Positions 15,857 to 24,119 of a stretch of 34,509 nt of DNA are shown here, piece by piece. The stretch is from Eubacterium sp. GTDB lineage: Bacteria; Bacillota; Clostridia; Peptostreptococcales; Anaerovoracaceae. The position numbers and the translations under genes are program-made. Within the stretch, counting starts at the first letter, position 1. Every line of letters begins with the position of its first letter. The DNA lies in the NCBI GenBank assembly GCA_021769965.1, contig JAETRU010000029.1, positions 1-34,509 on the forward strand. Reading direction: 5' to 3'. The notes beneath the pieces were generated by a model, which worked only from the letters and a program-made list of their open reading frames with translations, searched no databases and was not told where the DNA came from.

Positions 15857-16312
15857 TTATTTCTTGCATTTACCGGTGATCTCTTCGATATCGATCTGCC
15901 AGATAGCCGTTCTGCCCAGACTCCTTCTGATAGCGTCGTCAAATCCGTCCATGCCGGCCGCCGCATGCCGCTCGCAGATCAGCCGGAGAGCATGGATCTT
16001 CGTTTCATCATCGGTGACTTCGCTGGCCCGGCCCCGGATCACCGCAGACTCGAATTTAGTCGTAAACTCCTCCGCGACTCTCTGGGTATCACCTATGCAG
16101 GTCATGCAGACCCGCGGGTTTTCCCGCATCATGTCGATCTTGGTTCCCGCCTTGGCGCAGTGGAAGTAGATCTTCTCCCCGTCCCGGGCGATGGTGACCG
16201 GAACGCAGTACGGCTCACCCGTCACAGCCGCCATAGCCAGCACGGCATATTCACATTTATCTGCCACATCCAGAGCAAACGCCCTGTCCATTTCACGATC
16301 TTTTCTGCGCAT
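15857..16312 (-). CDS. Pyridoxamine 5'-phosphate oxidase-like flavoprotein (NimA/NimB type)
   Basis: The 151-residue protein has the FMN-binding split-barrel fold. MRRKDREM at the start, followed by YAVLAM, PYCVPV and IYFHCAKAG, is the pattern of the Nim subgroup, whose name-giving members reduce 5-nitroimidazoles; most chromosomal relatives have unknown substrates. The start at 16312 is chosen because GAGGAGG precedes it; longer frames would include the promoter. The promoter is near consensus and a perfect 16-bp palindrome lies upstream of it, so the gene is probably controlled by a dedicated regulator that is not in the window. Confidence 0.87.
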   Translation of the reverse strand: MRRKDREMDRAFALDVADKCEYAVLAMAAVTGEPYCVPVTIARDGEKIYFHCAKAGTKIDMMRENPRVCMTCIGDTQRVAEEFTTKFESAVIRGRASEVTDDETKIHALRLICERHAAAGMDGFDDAIRRSLGRTAIWQIDIEEITGKCKK

Positions 16313-16340
16313 AATCAAAACCTCCTCTTTTTCTGCTTTG

Positions 16341-16391
16341 ATTATATGCCACGCGTTACGGCTGGTCAACGTTTTTTTGACCGCGGTCAAA
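16341..16391 (-). promoter_or_regulatory. Promoter with perfect 16-bp palindromic operator
   Basis: On the minus strand TTGACC (16364-16369) and TATAAT (16341-16346) are spaced by 17 bp. The perfect palindrome TTTGACCGCGGTCAAA (16376-16391) lies just upstream, and its half-site TTGACC recurs as the -35 itself, so one protein could occupy both. Confidence 0.75.
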
Positions 16392-16772
16392 GGGTGTCCG
16401 CCGCGGGTCTTTCGACACGTCCCGGTCTGCGGCTGGCACTACGGAGCAAAGAATTCAGGCCGAATAGCCGTGATTCGTCGCAAAGAAGCATTTTTGAGGT
16501 TCGATAGTGCGGATTTTTTCGTTGAAAACTATAATGCCGTCTCATTCTACTCATATAATGGCACATTAGGGCGCATCTGCTCCGAAGTGCTTCCATATAT
16601 TAAGGAAGATGTGCCCATATATTTCCACAATATATTATAATATCTATAAATTCACTGTAATCTGTTCTATCTTTAAGCTCATTCACTGCTCTGGCTCGAA
16701 AACGCTATGCTCTCCGCGCACTAATGACCCTGTTTTAACCTCAATTGCGACGGATTTGAAAATTGTATACAA
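16392..16772. other. Intergenic stretch without a supported gene
   Basis: Open frames here overlap the flavoprotein gene or lack ribosome sites and I do not accept them. The stretch is AT-rich from about 16500. It holds an imperfect nested hairpin at 16552-16618 (GGCACAT 16560-16566 with ATGTGCC 16609-16615; inner stem CTTCC 16590-16594 with GGAAG 16604-16608) and a 10-bp palindrome TTGTATACAA at 16763-16772. Function unknown. Confidence 0.5.
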
Positions 16773-16818
16773 ATAAAACGCACTATCTTAGTGGTTTTTA
16801 ACTGAAATAGTGCGTTTA
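16773..16818 (-). terminator. Terminator of the sigma/DUF4179 operon
   Basis: An 11-bp stem (16776-16786 with 16807-16817) is followed on the minus strand by TTTTATTT. Confidence 0.75.
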
Positions 16819-16858
16819 ATAACTTCTGACGTATAAACCTGATAAACCAGCGGCGAGG

Positions 16859-17896
16859 CTATTTTACGCGAACAGTAAATTCGTCGCTGATGGCAGCCTC
16901 ATCGCTCCACAGGGTCCCCTGCGGCATCAGATCATCATCGTATAACCGCAAAGTATAGGACTCTACATCTTTATCCAGCTGATAGGTGACTGCGTCCTCA
17001 TTATCTCTGCACCCCTGAAAATCAGCGTAGCCGCCGGTATAAAAGGTCACGGGATCTCCGCTCTGATCGCAGCCGTGAATATGCAGGCCCCACAGTTCCT
17101 GCTGCTTTATGCCGTCAGGATTTTCAAGGGTTATCCACTGGTCGATAGGCGTAATGACAAGCTGCTTCAAAGTGAGCCTCTTTCCATGATACATGATGGT
17201 CTTATCAATGTTTATTTCCTTTGTCGCTGCCTTAAAGGCCTGGTTCTCCAAAGTAAAGGTAAATGTGAACTCCTCGCCGCAGACGGCGATCTTTACGCGG
17301 ATCGTCGGATTTAACGGCATCTCATAATCCTCAAAAGTCTTACTCCAGTAATGCATGCCCGGATCTCTTTTCTCCTTCGGCAGATCTGTCCCGAACGGAC
17401 CTGTACCTGTACTCTTCAGTCCGTTCTGCCAGTCATAACCATTGATACTGGATTCCATCAAATCTATTTTGCTGTCGCCTATATTCTCTCCATCTCTGGT
17501 CGCGCGGAAGGAGATCCGAAGCTCATGATCGCTGCCGATGGCTTCGCACAGGGTCGTGGTGACACCGTTTTTCGTCTGGGTCTGGTCTATGACCGTCGCG
17601 TAATCATCCTGCTGATCCATGCCCAGATACTGGCCGATCCCTATAAAAGCCTGCTTTACAGCCGCCCAGGTCTTATCACCCAGCGGCGTTGCGGCCAGAC
17701 ACAGAATCAGACATGCTGCTGCCAGAGCGCCTGCCAGACTGCCCCGCCTGCCGCCGCCTTTGACGTCTGATCGTCCCCTGCCGGACGCCCTTTGATCAAA
17801 AGGTCTCATGAGACGCTGTTTCTCCTCGCAGCTTACCGGTACCTCCGGCACGTCGGAAAACACTTCAAAATTGATATGTTCATAATTGTTATTCAT
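16859..17896 (-). CDS. DUF4179 domain protein, probable membrane anti-sigma factor
   Basis: This 345-residue protein has a short cytoplasmic N-terminus (about 1-50), one membrane helix near 52-70 (AGALAAACLILCLAATPLG) and a large external beta-rich domain typical of DUF4179. Proteins of this type are encoded after an ECF sigma factor and are thought to hold it at the membrane until a signal arrives. The start at 17896 is chosen because GGGGGTG precedes it; it lies 1 nt after the sigma stop. A start 8 codons upstream would overlap the sigma gene. The external domain presumably senses the signal. Confidence 0.85.
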   Translation of the reverse strand: MNNNYEHINFEVFSDVPEVPVSCEEKQRLMRPFDQRASGRGRSDVKGGGRRGSLAGALAAACLILCLAATPLGDKTWAAVKQAFIGIGQYLGMDQQDDYATVIDQTQTKNGVTTTLCEAIGSDHELRISFRATRDGENIGDSKIDLMESSINGYDWQNGLKSTGTGPFGTDLPKEKRDPGMHYWSKTFEDYEMPLNPTIRVKIAVCGEEFTFTFTLENQAFKAATKEINIDKTIMYHGKRLTLKQLVITPIDQWITLENPDGIKQQELWGLHIHGCDQSGDPVTFYTGGYADFQGCRDNEDAVTYQLDKDVESYTLRLYDDDLMPQGTLWSDEAAISDEFTVRVK

Positions 17897-17897
17897 T

Positions 17898-18458
17898 CTA
17901 TTCACCCCCGTGATTTTCATAAACGCTGCGGAGCTTTTTCTTTCCCCGGGAGATCCGCGTGTAGATCAGGTCCCGGTGCATGCCGGTCTCGGCGCTGATC
18001 TCCGCTACGGTCTGCTCCATGCCGTAACGGCGCGCGAACAGTTCCTGGTCCGCGGGACTGAGACAGTGCAGCAGCTTCTGCAGTTCCTCCAGGGAGTCGT
18101 CGATGGCGCTCCCTTCGCTGATGCTCTCATCAGCGATAGCCGCCCACTGGGAATCGTCCAGCGCGACTCTGCCCCGCGCGGCACGGCGCTCCCGGCGCAG
18201 AAGGTCAATGGCCTTGTACTTGGCGATGGCGCAGAGCCAGTTTTTCAGCTGGCTTTTCTTTGATTCAAACCGCTCCGGATAGTTCCAGAGGGCCATCAGC
18301 ACGTCGTTGAAGCACTCCTCCCACCGCTCGCTGTACTCGCAGAGATTGCGCAGCAGAACGGCTTTGAGCAGCGGTCCGTAGCGGTCAATGATGTACTCGA
18401 TAGCCGCGGGATCCTTCTGACAAAGCGCCCGGATCAGATTGTCGTCGTTTATTTTCAA
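17898..18458 (-). CDS. ECF-type RNA polymerase sigma factor
   Basis: The 186-residue protein has region 2 at about 15-90 (ECFNDVLMALWNYPERF, then KNWLCAIAKYKAIDLLRRE) and region 4 at about 125-180 (LSPADQELFARRYGMEQTVAEIS, then the helix-turn-helix HRDLIYTRISRGKKKLR). It would direct polymerase to an envelope- or stress-related set. The start is a TTG at 18458, 8 nt after AGGAG; no ATG is near a ribosome site. It is translationally coupled to its DUF4179 partner. Confidence 0.92.
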   Translation of the reverse strand: MKINDDNLIRALCQKDPAAIEYIIDRYGPLLKAVLLRNLCEYSERWEECFNDVLMALWNYPERFESKKSQLKNWLCAIAKYKAIDLLRRERRAARGRVALDDSQWAAIADESISEGSAIDDSLEELQKLLHCLSPADQELFARRYGMEQTVAEISAETGMHRDLIYTRISRGKKKLRSVYENHGGE

Positions 18459-18513
18459 AGGTTTTCTCCTTTCGTCTCAAGACCTGAAATTGATGCATCA
18501 CTTATTACTTCGT

Positions 18514-18542
18514 ATGATACCCGCCGGATCTGACAGTGTAAA
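18514..18542 (-). promoter_or_regulatory. Promoter of the sigma/DUF4179 operon
   Basis: On the minus strand TTTACA (18537-18542) and TATCAT (18514-18519) are 17 bp apart, a sigma-A-like promoter. I see no obvious ECF-type AAC motif, so autoregulation is not evident. Confidence 0.6.
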
Positions 18543-18597
18543 GAAAAAAATATTCTTATCTCCAGACCCGCAACTTTCTCATCTTTCAACAGAAACC

Positions 18598-18626
18598 TTG
18601 AAATCCTGCATACAAAATGCTATAAT
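18598..18626 (+). promoter_or_regulatory. Promoter of purB
   Basis: TTGAAA (18598-18603) and TATAAT (18621-18626) with a 17-bp spacer. A GTTCG-containing sequence just after the -10 (18630-18640) faintly resembles a PurBox half. No purine riboswitch fold is visible in the leader. Confidence 0.8.
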
Positions 18627-18700
18627 AATATGTTCGTTTTTTTAGAGCGTAAACGGCTTCGCGCCGCTTCCCATATATTTGAAAACAGGAGGTTCTCACT

Positions 18701-20134
18701 ATGACCACAAACAACTACACCAGCCCGCTTTCCGAAAGATACCCGAGCAAGGAAATGCAGTTTCTCTTTTCCCCGGACATGAAGTTCCGGACCTGGAGAA
18801 AGCTGTGGATCGCGCTGGCTGAAGCCGAGCATGAACTGGGACTGGATATTACCCAGGCGCAGATCGACCAGCTGAAGGAACATCAGGACGACATCAACTA
18901 CGATGTTGCCAAAGCCAGAGAAAAGGAAGTCAGACATGACGTCATGAGCCACGTCTACGCATACGGACAGCAGTGTCCTGACGCCAAGGGCATCATCCAT
19001 CTGGGCGCTACCTCCTGTTATGTAGGCGACAATACCGACATCATCATCATGCGTCAGGCTCTGCAGCTGATCAGAAAGAAGCTGATCAACGCCATCGCGG
19101 GACTGGCAAAATTCGCAGAAGAATATAAGGATATGCCGACGCTGGCATATACCCACTATCAGGCCGCGCAGCCGACTACTGTAGGCAAGAGAGCCACCCT
19201 GTGGCTCAACGATCTGGTCATGGACCTTGAGGATCTGGATTACGTCCTCGGCTCCCTGAAGCTGCTGGGTTCCAAAGGAACCACCGGCTCTCAGGCCTCC
19301 TTCCTGGAGCTCTTTGAGGGGGATCACGAAAAGTGCAGGGCGCTGGATAAGAAGATCGCGGAGAAGATGGGCTTTGACGGATGCTATCCTGTATCCGGCC
19401 AGACCTATTCCAGAAAAGTGGACAGCCGGGTGCTGAATGTTCTGGCAGGTATCGCCCAGTCCGCCCACAAATTCTCCAACGACATCCGTCTGCTGCAGCA
19501 CATGAAGGAAGTGGAAGAGCCTTTCGAAAAACACCAGATCGGTTCCTCCGCCATGGCCTACAAGCGCAACCCGATGCGCTGCGAGCGCATGGCTTCTCTG
19601 GCAAACTACGTCATGAGCGACGCCATGAACCCGCAGATCACAGCCGCGACCCAGTGGTTTGAGAGGACCCTGGACGATTCCGCGAACAAAAGGATCTCCA
19701 TCAGCGAAGCATTCCTCGCGACTGACGGTATCCTAGAACTATATATCAACGTCACCGGCGGACTGGTGGTCTATCCGAAGGTCATCGAAGCCCATCTGAT
19801 GGCAGAGCTGCCTTTCATGGCGACAGAAAACATCATGATGGACGCCGTCAAAGCCGGCGGCGACAGACAGGAGCTCCATGAGCGGATCCGCGTCCACTCC
19901 ATGGAAGCCGGCAAAGCAGTGAAAGAGCAGGGCAGACCAAACGATCTCTTAGACCGTATCGCGGCCGACCCGGCATTTCATATATCAAAAGAGGCTTTAC
20001 AGAAGGTTTTGAAGCCAGAGAACTACGTTGGCAGAGCACCAGAGCAGACAACTGAGTTTCTTAACGGGGTCATAAAGCCTATTCTATCGGCAAACGAGGA
20101 CGCGCTTGGCCTCACTGCCGAAATCAATGTATAA
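18701..20134 (+). CDS. purB: Adenylosuccinate lyase
   Basis: This 477-residue enzyme of the fumarase/aspartase superfamily cleaves SAICAR to AICAR in IMP synthesis and adenylosuccinate to AMP, releasing fumarate both times. The superfamily signature GSSAMAYKRNP is at 281-291 and includes the flexible-loop catalytic Ser. HLGATSCYVGDN and the TTVGKRA region supply other active-site residues of the tetramer. AGGAGG precedes the start. It is the first gene of a purB-purA unit, 20 nt before purA. The last 50 codons use more TTA, TTG, CTT and CTA than the rest of the gene, an oddity that may be chance. Confidence 0.96.
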   Translation: MTTNNYTSPLSERYPSKEMQFLFSPDMKFRTWRKLWIALAEAEHELGLDITQAQIDQLKEHQDDINYDVAKAREKEVRHDVMSHVYAYGQQCPDAKGIIHLGATSCYVGDNTDIIIMRQALQLIRKKLINAIAGLAKFAEEYKDMPTLAYTHYQAAQPTTVGKRATLWLNDLVMDLEDLDYVLGSLKLLGSKGTTGSQASFLELFEGDHEKCRALDKKIAEKMGFDGCYPVSGQTYSRKVDSRVLNVLAGIAQSAHKFSNDIRLLQHMKEVEEPFEKHQIGSSAMAYKRNPMRCERMASLANYVMSDAMNPQITAATQWFERTLDDSANKRISISEAFLATDGILELYINVTGGLVVYPKVIEAHLMAELPFMATENIMMDAVKAGGDRQELHERIRVHSMEAGKAVKEQGRPNDLLDRIAADPAFHISKEALQKVLKPENYVGRAPEQTTEFLNGVIKPILSANEDALGLTAEINV

Positions 20135-20154
20135 AGAATAGGGAGGATCTAACT

Positions 20155-21444
20155 ATGGTTAAAGCTATCGTCGGCGCCAACTGGGGCGACGAAGGAAAAG
20201 GCAAAATCACGGACACATTGGCAGAGAACTGCGACATCATCGTCCGGTTCCAGGGGGGCAGCAACGCCGGTCATACCATCAAAAATGACTACGGCAAGTT
20301 CTCTCTTCACATGCTGCCTTCGGGCGTATTCTACGGCCACACCACCAGCGTGCTGGGCAACGGTGTCGCTCTGAATATCCCGAAGCTCATCGAAGAGCTC
20401 AAATCGCTGACCGAGCAGGGCGTGCCTATGCCGAAGCTGCTGGTCTCCGACCGGGCTCACATCGTGATGCCGTATCACATTCTGCTGGATGAGTACGAAG
20501 AAGAGCGCCTCGCGGGCAAGTCCTTCGGCTCCACCAAAAGCGGCATCGCGCCGTGCTACTCTGATAAATACGCGAAGATCGGTTTTCAGGTCAACGAACT
20601 GTTCATGCCGGAAGATCAGCTTCGCGAAAAGCTGGAAAACGTCTGCACACTGAAGAACGTCGTGATCGAAAATCTCTATCACAAACCGGCCTTAAACGCA
20701 GACGAGCTTCTGGCCACCATGAAAGAATACAAGGAAATGATCAAACCTTACGTGGCAAACACCTCAGTATTTTTGGACAAAGCCATCAATGAGGGTAAAA
20801 ACATCCTGCTGGAAGGCCAGCTGGGCGCGCTGAAGGATACAGACCACGGCATCTACCCGATGGTAACTTCTTCCTCCACCCTGGCCGCTTTCGGGGCTGT
20901 GGGCGCAGGCATCCCGCCATATGAGATCAAAGATGTCGTCACCGTTGTCAAAGCATATTCCTCCGCAGTGGGCGCGGGCGCCTTTGTCAGCGAACTCTTC
21001 GGCGACGAGGCAGAAGAGCTGAGAAGACGGGGCGGCGACGGCGGAGAGTACGGCGCTACCACAGGCAGACCTCGGAGAGTCGGCTGGTTCGACGCAGTTG
21101 CGACCCGCTACGGCTGCAGAATGCAGGGTACCACGGAAGTTGCTCTGACCGTCATCGACCCGCTGGGATATCTGGATGAGATCCCGATCTGCGTAGGCTA
21201 CGACGTGAACGGCGAAGAGCATCAGGACTTCCCTAACACCACCTACCTATATCAGGCAAAGCCGATCCTGAAGACTCTGCCGGGCTGGAAATGCGACGTC
21301 ACCGGCATCCGTAAGTGGGAAGACCTTCCGAAGGAATGTCAGGAATATGTCAACGAGATCGAACGGCAGATCGGCTTCCCGATCACCATGGTCTCAAACG
21401 GCCCGGGCCGCGAAGACATCATTCCTCGTAAACCTTTGATCTGA
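20155..21444 (+). CDS. purA: Adenylosuccinate synthetase
   Basis: The 429-residue enzyme joins IMP and aspartate using GTP to give adenylosuccinate, the substrate of the PurB product encoded just upstream. The N-terminal motif GANWGDEGKGK (7-17) contains the catalytic Asp and the GTP-binding loop, NAGHT supplies the catalytic His, and GATTGRPRRVGWFD is the IMP-binding segment. Length is normal. GGGAGG precedes the ATG. The pairing of purB and purA makes AMP formation from IMP a single transcription unit. Confidence 0.97.
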   Translation: MVKAIVGANWGDEGKGKITDTLAENCDIIVRFQGGSNAGHTIKNDYGKFSLHMLPSGVFYGHTTSVLGNGVALNIPKLIEELKSLTEQGVPMPKLLVSDRAHIVMPYHILLDEYEEERLAGKSFGSTKSGIAPCYSDKYAKIGFQVNELFMPEDQLREKLENVCTLKNVVIENLYHKPALNADELLATMKEYKEMIKPYVANTSVFLDKAINEGKNILLEGQLGALKDTDHGIYPMVTSSSTLAAFGAVGAGIPPYEIKDVVTVVKAYSSAVGAGAFVSELFGDEAEELRRRGGDGGEYGATTGRPRRVGWFDAVATRYGCRMQGTTEVALTVIDPLGYLDEIPICVGYDVNGEEHQDFPNTTYLYQAKPILKTLPGWKCDVTGIRKWEDLPKECQEYVNEIERQIGFPITMVSNGPGREDIIPRKPLI

Positions 21445-21477
21445 CATCCCGAGCCGCAGAAATTATCACGCGGATCC

Positions 21478-21511
21478 CGGCTGCCCGACGGCTGACAGGC
21501 CGCGGCAGCCG
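21478..21511 (+). repeat. Inverted repeat between purA and alr
   Basis: CGGCTGCC (21478-21485) pairs with GGCAGCCG (21504-21511). No T-tract follows, so it is not a standard terminator; it may stabilise or partly separate the purA and alr messages. Confidence 0.55.
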
Positions 21512-21540
21512 AATATATAGAAAAGAAAGGACTTAATCAA

Positions 21541-22680
21541 GTGTACAAAGAAGCAATCAGACCCGCTTGGGCCGAAATCAATCTAAGTAATCTGGATTAC
21601 AACATCAAAAGCATCAAAGCCAAAGTTGGCGCAGGCAAAGAGCTGATCGGCGTCATCAAAGCCGACGCTTATGGTCACGGCAGCGTTATGTGCGCCGAAG
21701 TTCTGAGACAGAACGGCGTGAAAACTTTCGCCATCGCGACCCTGCAGGAAGCCATCACTCTGCGCGAAGCCGGCGCGAAGGAAGAGATCATCATGCTGGG
21801 TCTCACTCCGGACATGTATGCCGACACGATCGTGGAATACGACATCACACCTGTCGTCTGCGATTCCGTTAACGCAAAGGCTTTCAGCGACGCCGCCGCG
21901 AAGAAGGGTAAAACCGTTTCCGGCCTCATCGCGGTAGATACCGGCATGGGCAGGATCGGTTATCTGGCTGACGAGATCGAAAACGCCATCTTCGACATCA
22001 AGAAGATCGCAATGCTTTCGAATTTCAAGATCAAGGGCATGTTCTCTCATATGTCCACGGCCGACGCCTACGACAAGACCTACTCTCATCAGCAGGAAGC
22101 CAAGTACAATGCCTTCTACGAAGCACTGGTCAAAGCCGGAATCAAGATCCCGTTCAGGACCCTGGCAAACAGCGCTTCCATCATGGAGCTGCCGACGATC
22201 CACTTTGACGCAGTTCGTCCGGGCATCATCCTCTACGGATGCTATCCGTCTGACGAAGTGGACAAAAATCAGCTGTCCATCAAACCGGTCATGAGCGTCA
22301 AGGCCAATATCGTTCATCTAAAGGATGTACCGGAAAACTTCTCCGTAGGCTACGGCAGAAAATATATCTCCAAAAAGCCTGCAAGGATCGCCACTATCGC
22401 CCTGGGCTATGCCGACGGCTATCCGCGTCCGTATTCCGCGCAGGCAAAGGTTATCGTGAACGGCGTAGTCTGCCCGATCGCGGGAAATATCTGTATGGAC
22501 CAGTGCATGATCGACGTATCCGCCGTACCAAATGTAAAAGTCGGCGATGAAGTCATCATCATGGGAACTGACGGCGTCAACACTATTCTGGCAGACGATA
22601 TCGCAAACGCGACAGGTACGATCAACTACGAGATCTGCTGCGCTTTCGGCCAGAGACTGCCAAAAGTATATGTAAAATAA
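21541..22680 (+). CDS. alr: Alanine racemase
   Basis: The 379-residue PLP enzyme interconverts L- and D-alanine for peptidoglycan. The PLP lysine is Lys40 in VIKADAYGHG; the substrate-side region includes GYGRKY, GYADGYPR and GNICMDQCMIDV, all normal for the fold-type III family. The start is GTG at 21541, preceded by AAAGGA. It lies 96 nt after purA with no T-rich terminator between, so it may be partly co-transcribed with the purine genes. A strong terminator follows. Confidence 0.95.
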   Translation: MYKEAIRPAWAEINLSNLDYNIKSIKAKVGAGKELIGVIKADAYGHGSVMCAEVLRQNGVKTFAIATLQEAITLREAGAKEEIIMLGLTPDMYADTIVEYDITPVVCDSVNAKAFSDAAAKKGKTVSGLIAVDTGMGRIGYLADEIENAIFDIKKIAMLSNFKIKGMFSHMSTADAYDKTYSHQQEAKYNAFYEALVKAGIKIPFRTLANSASIMELPTIHFDAVRPGIILYGCYPSDEVDKNQLSIKPVMSVKANIVHLKDVPENFSVGYGRKYISKKPARIATIALGYADGYPRPYSAQAKVIVNGVVCPIAGNICMDQCMIDVSAVPNVKVGDEVIIMGTDGVNTILADDIANATGTINYEICCAFGQRLPKVYVK

Positions 22681-22710
22681 ATATCATATCGCGGCATAGC
22701 CGCATATAGA

Positions 22711-22741
22711 AAGAAGATCGCGTTTTCGCGATCTTCTTTTC
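22711..22741 (+). terminator. Terminator between alr and the convergent hisD-like gene
   Basis: A 12-bp perfect stem (22711-22722 with 22727-22738) closes a TTTT loop and is followed by T residues. The minus-strand side is less T-rich but the hairpin may serve both genes. Confidence 0.88.
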
Positions 22742-22750
22742 ATTCTCTCT

Positions 22751-24013
22751 CTATTCTTTTCTCGCGTCGGCCGCTTTCGCGTGTCCTTCCAGCCCCTCGC
22801 CTCTGGCCATTCTGGCGACCAGCGGCGCGATAGCCCTTGATGCCGCGACGGTCATGGACTGGTGGGTGCAGGTCTTCAGGAAAGTGCCGACCCAGACACC
22901 GCCGGTATACCGGGCCGCCTTCACCGTAGGCAGCGTATGATTGGTTCCGGATGCGTAATCGCCGAAGACCTCTGCCGTATTGCCGCCGATAAACAGGGAG
23001 CCATAATTGTACAGTCGTTCTATGACAGCGTCGCTGTCAGCCAGATTGATCTCCAGATGTTCCGGCGCATAGGCGTTGGCCATATCCACCGCCTCATCAA
23101 TAGAGTCCACCAGAACTACCTCGCCGTAATCATCCCATGAGCGTCTGGCGATCCCTGCCGTGGACAGAGCCGCAAGTTCCTCTTCAACATCCCGTATCAC
23201 GTCCATGGCCAAAGTCTCATCAGTGGTGACCAGAATGCCCTTGGCGTTCGGATCATGCTCAGCCTGGGCCAGCAGATCCGCTGCCAGAACTCTGCTGTCA
23301 GCCTGACCGTCGGCGATGATCAAAACCTCGCTCGGCCCTGCGATAAAATCGATGCCGATCTGCCCGTAGCACTGGCGCTTGGCTTCCGCCACGTACTGGT
23401 TGCCCGGCCCGACGATCATGTCCACAGGTCTGATCTCCTGCGTACCGTAGGAAAACGCGGCGATAGCCTGTGCGCCGCCGACCGCATAGATCTCATCAGC
23501 GCCGGCCAGATCCATGGCCACCAGTGTCTTATAGTGGATCCTGGAAGTTCCTTTTACCGTAGGAGAGCAGGCCGCGATGCGCCTGACTCCGGCCACCTTT
23601 GCCGGGATGATCAGCATCAGCGCTGAAGAATACAGCGGATATCCGCCGCCCGGCACGTAGCAGCAGCAGGAGGAGACCGGAATGATCCGGTGTCCCAGAT
23701 AGATACCCGGCTGCGGGCTGAAGTTATCCAGTTCGGTCATGGTGCTTCTCTGCGCTTTCGCAAAGCTTTCGATATTTGCTTTGGCGGCCTTCAAATCTTC
23801 CAGCTCCTGAGGCTCGATCCGCGCGTAAGCCTCCTCGATCTCTGCGCGGCTGACACGCAGACTGTCTCTGACGCACTGGTCGAATTTTTCGTTATATTGT
23901 GCCAGCGCCCTGTCGCCGCCTGCGCAGACGTCATCTATAATGGCTGTGACGGCGTCCCTGAGAGCGCGATTGTCTTCCGCCGTCCTCTCTTTTGCTTTTT
24001 TAATAATCTTCAT
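22751..24013 (-). CDS. Histidinol dehydrogenase family protein, isolated from other his genes
   Basis: The 420-residue protein has all landmarks of HisD, which oxidises L-histidinol to histidine with NAD and zinc. The Gln and His zinc ligands are in LLAQAEHD, the catalytic Glu-His pair in APEHLE, the Asp ligand in FGDYASGTNHTLPT, and the last His ligand in GEGLEGH. The nucleotide-side loop reads SSCCCYVPGGGYP, with three consecutive cysteines where classical enzymes have none that I recall. No other histidine gene is near, so a related role on another amino alcohol is possible. The start at 24013 is chosen for the AAAGGG ribosome site; a GTG 7 codons upstream is less likely. Confidence 0.85.
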   Translation of the reverse strand: MKIIKKAKERTAEDNRALRDAVTAIIDDVCAGGDRALAQYNEKFDQCVRDSLRVSRAEIEEAYARIEPQELEDLKAAKANIESFAKAQRSTMTELDNFSPQPGIYLGHRIIPVSSCCCYVPGGGYPLYSSALMLIIPAKVAGVRRIAACSPTVKGTSRIHYKTLVAMDLAGADEIYAVGGAQAIAAFSYGTQEIRPVDMIVGPGNQYVAEAKRQCYGQIGIDFIAGPSEVLIIADGQADSRVLAADLLAQAEHDPNAKGILVTTDETLAMDVIRDVEEELAALSTAGIARRSWDDYGEVVLVDSIDEAVDMANAYAPEHLEINLADSDAVIERLYNYGSLFIGGNTAEVFGDYASGTNHTLPTVKAARYTGGVWVGTFLKTCTHQSMTVAASRAIAPLVARMARGEGLEGHAKAADARKE

Positions 24014-24050
24014 ATTATCCCTTTCTATTTTCACACTTTATCACGATACT

Positions 24051-24080
24051 ATAATAAACCAAAGAAGTGTCCAGCGTCAA
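24051..24080 (-). promoter_or_regulatory. Promoter of the hisD-like gene
   Basis: On the minus strand TTGACG (24075-24080) and TATTAT (24051-24056) are 18 bp apart. Confidence 0.6.
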
Positions 24081-24119
24081 GGCAAGATTTCATAAACTTC
24101 GTCTTTTTGCCCGCTCTGA

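Noticed and set aside
16191-16640. Plus-strand frame spanning the end of the Nim-like gene and the following gap
   Set aside because: Its first half is antisense to the flavoprotein gene and promoter, and no ribosome site precedes a start in the free part.
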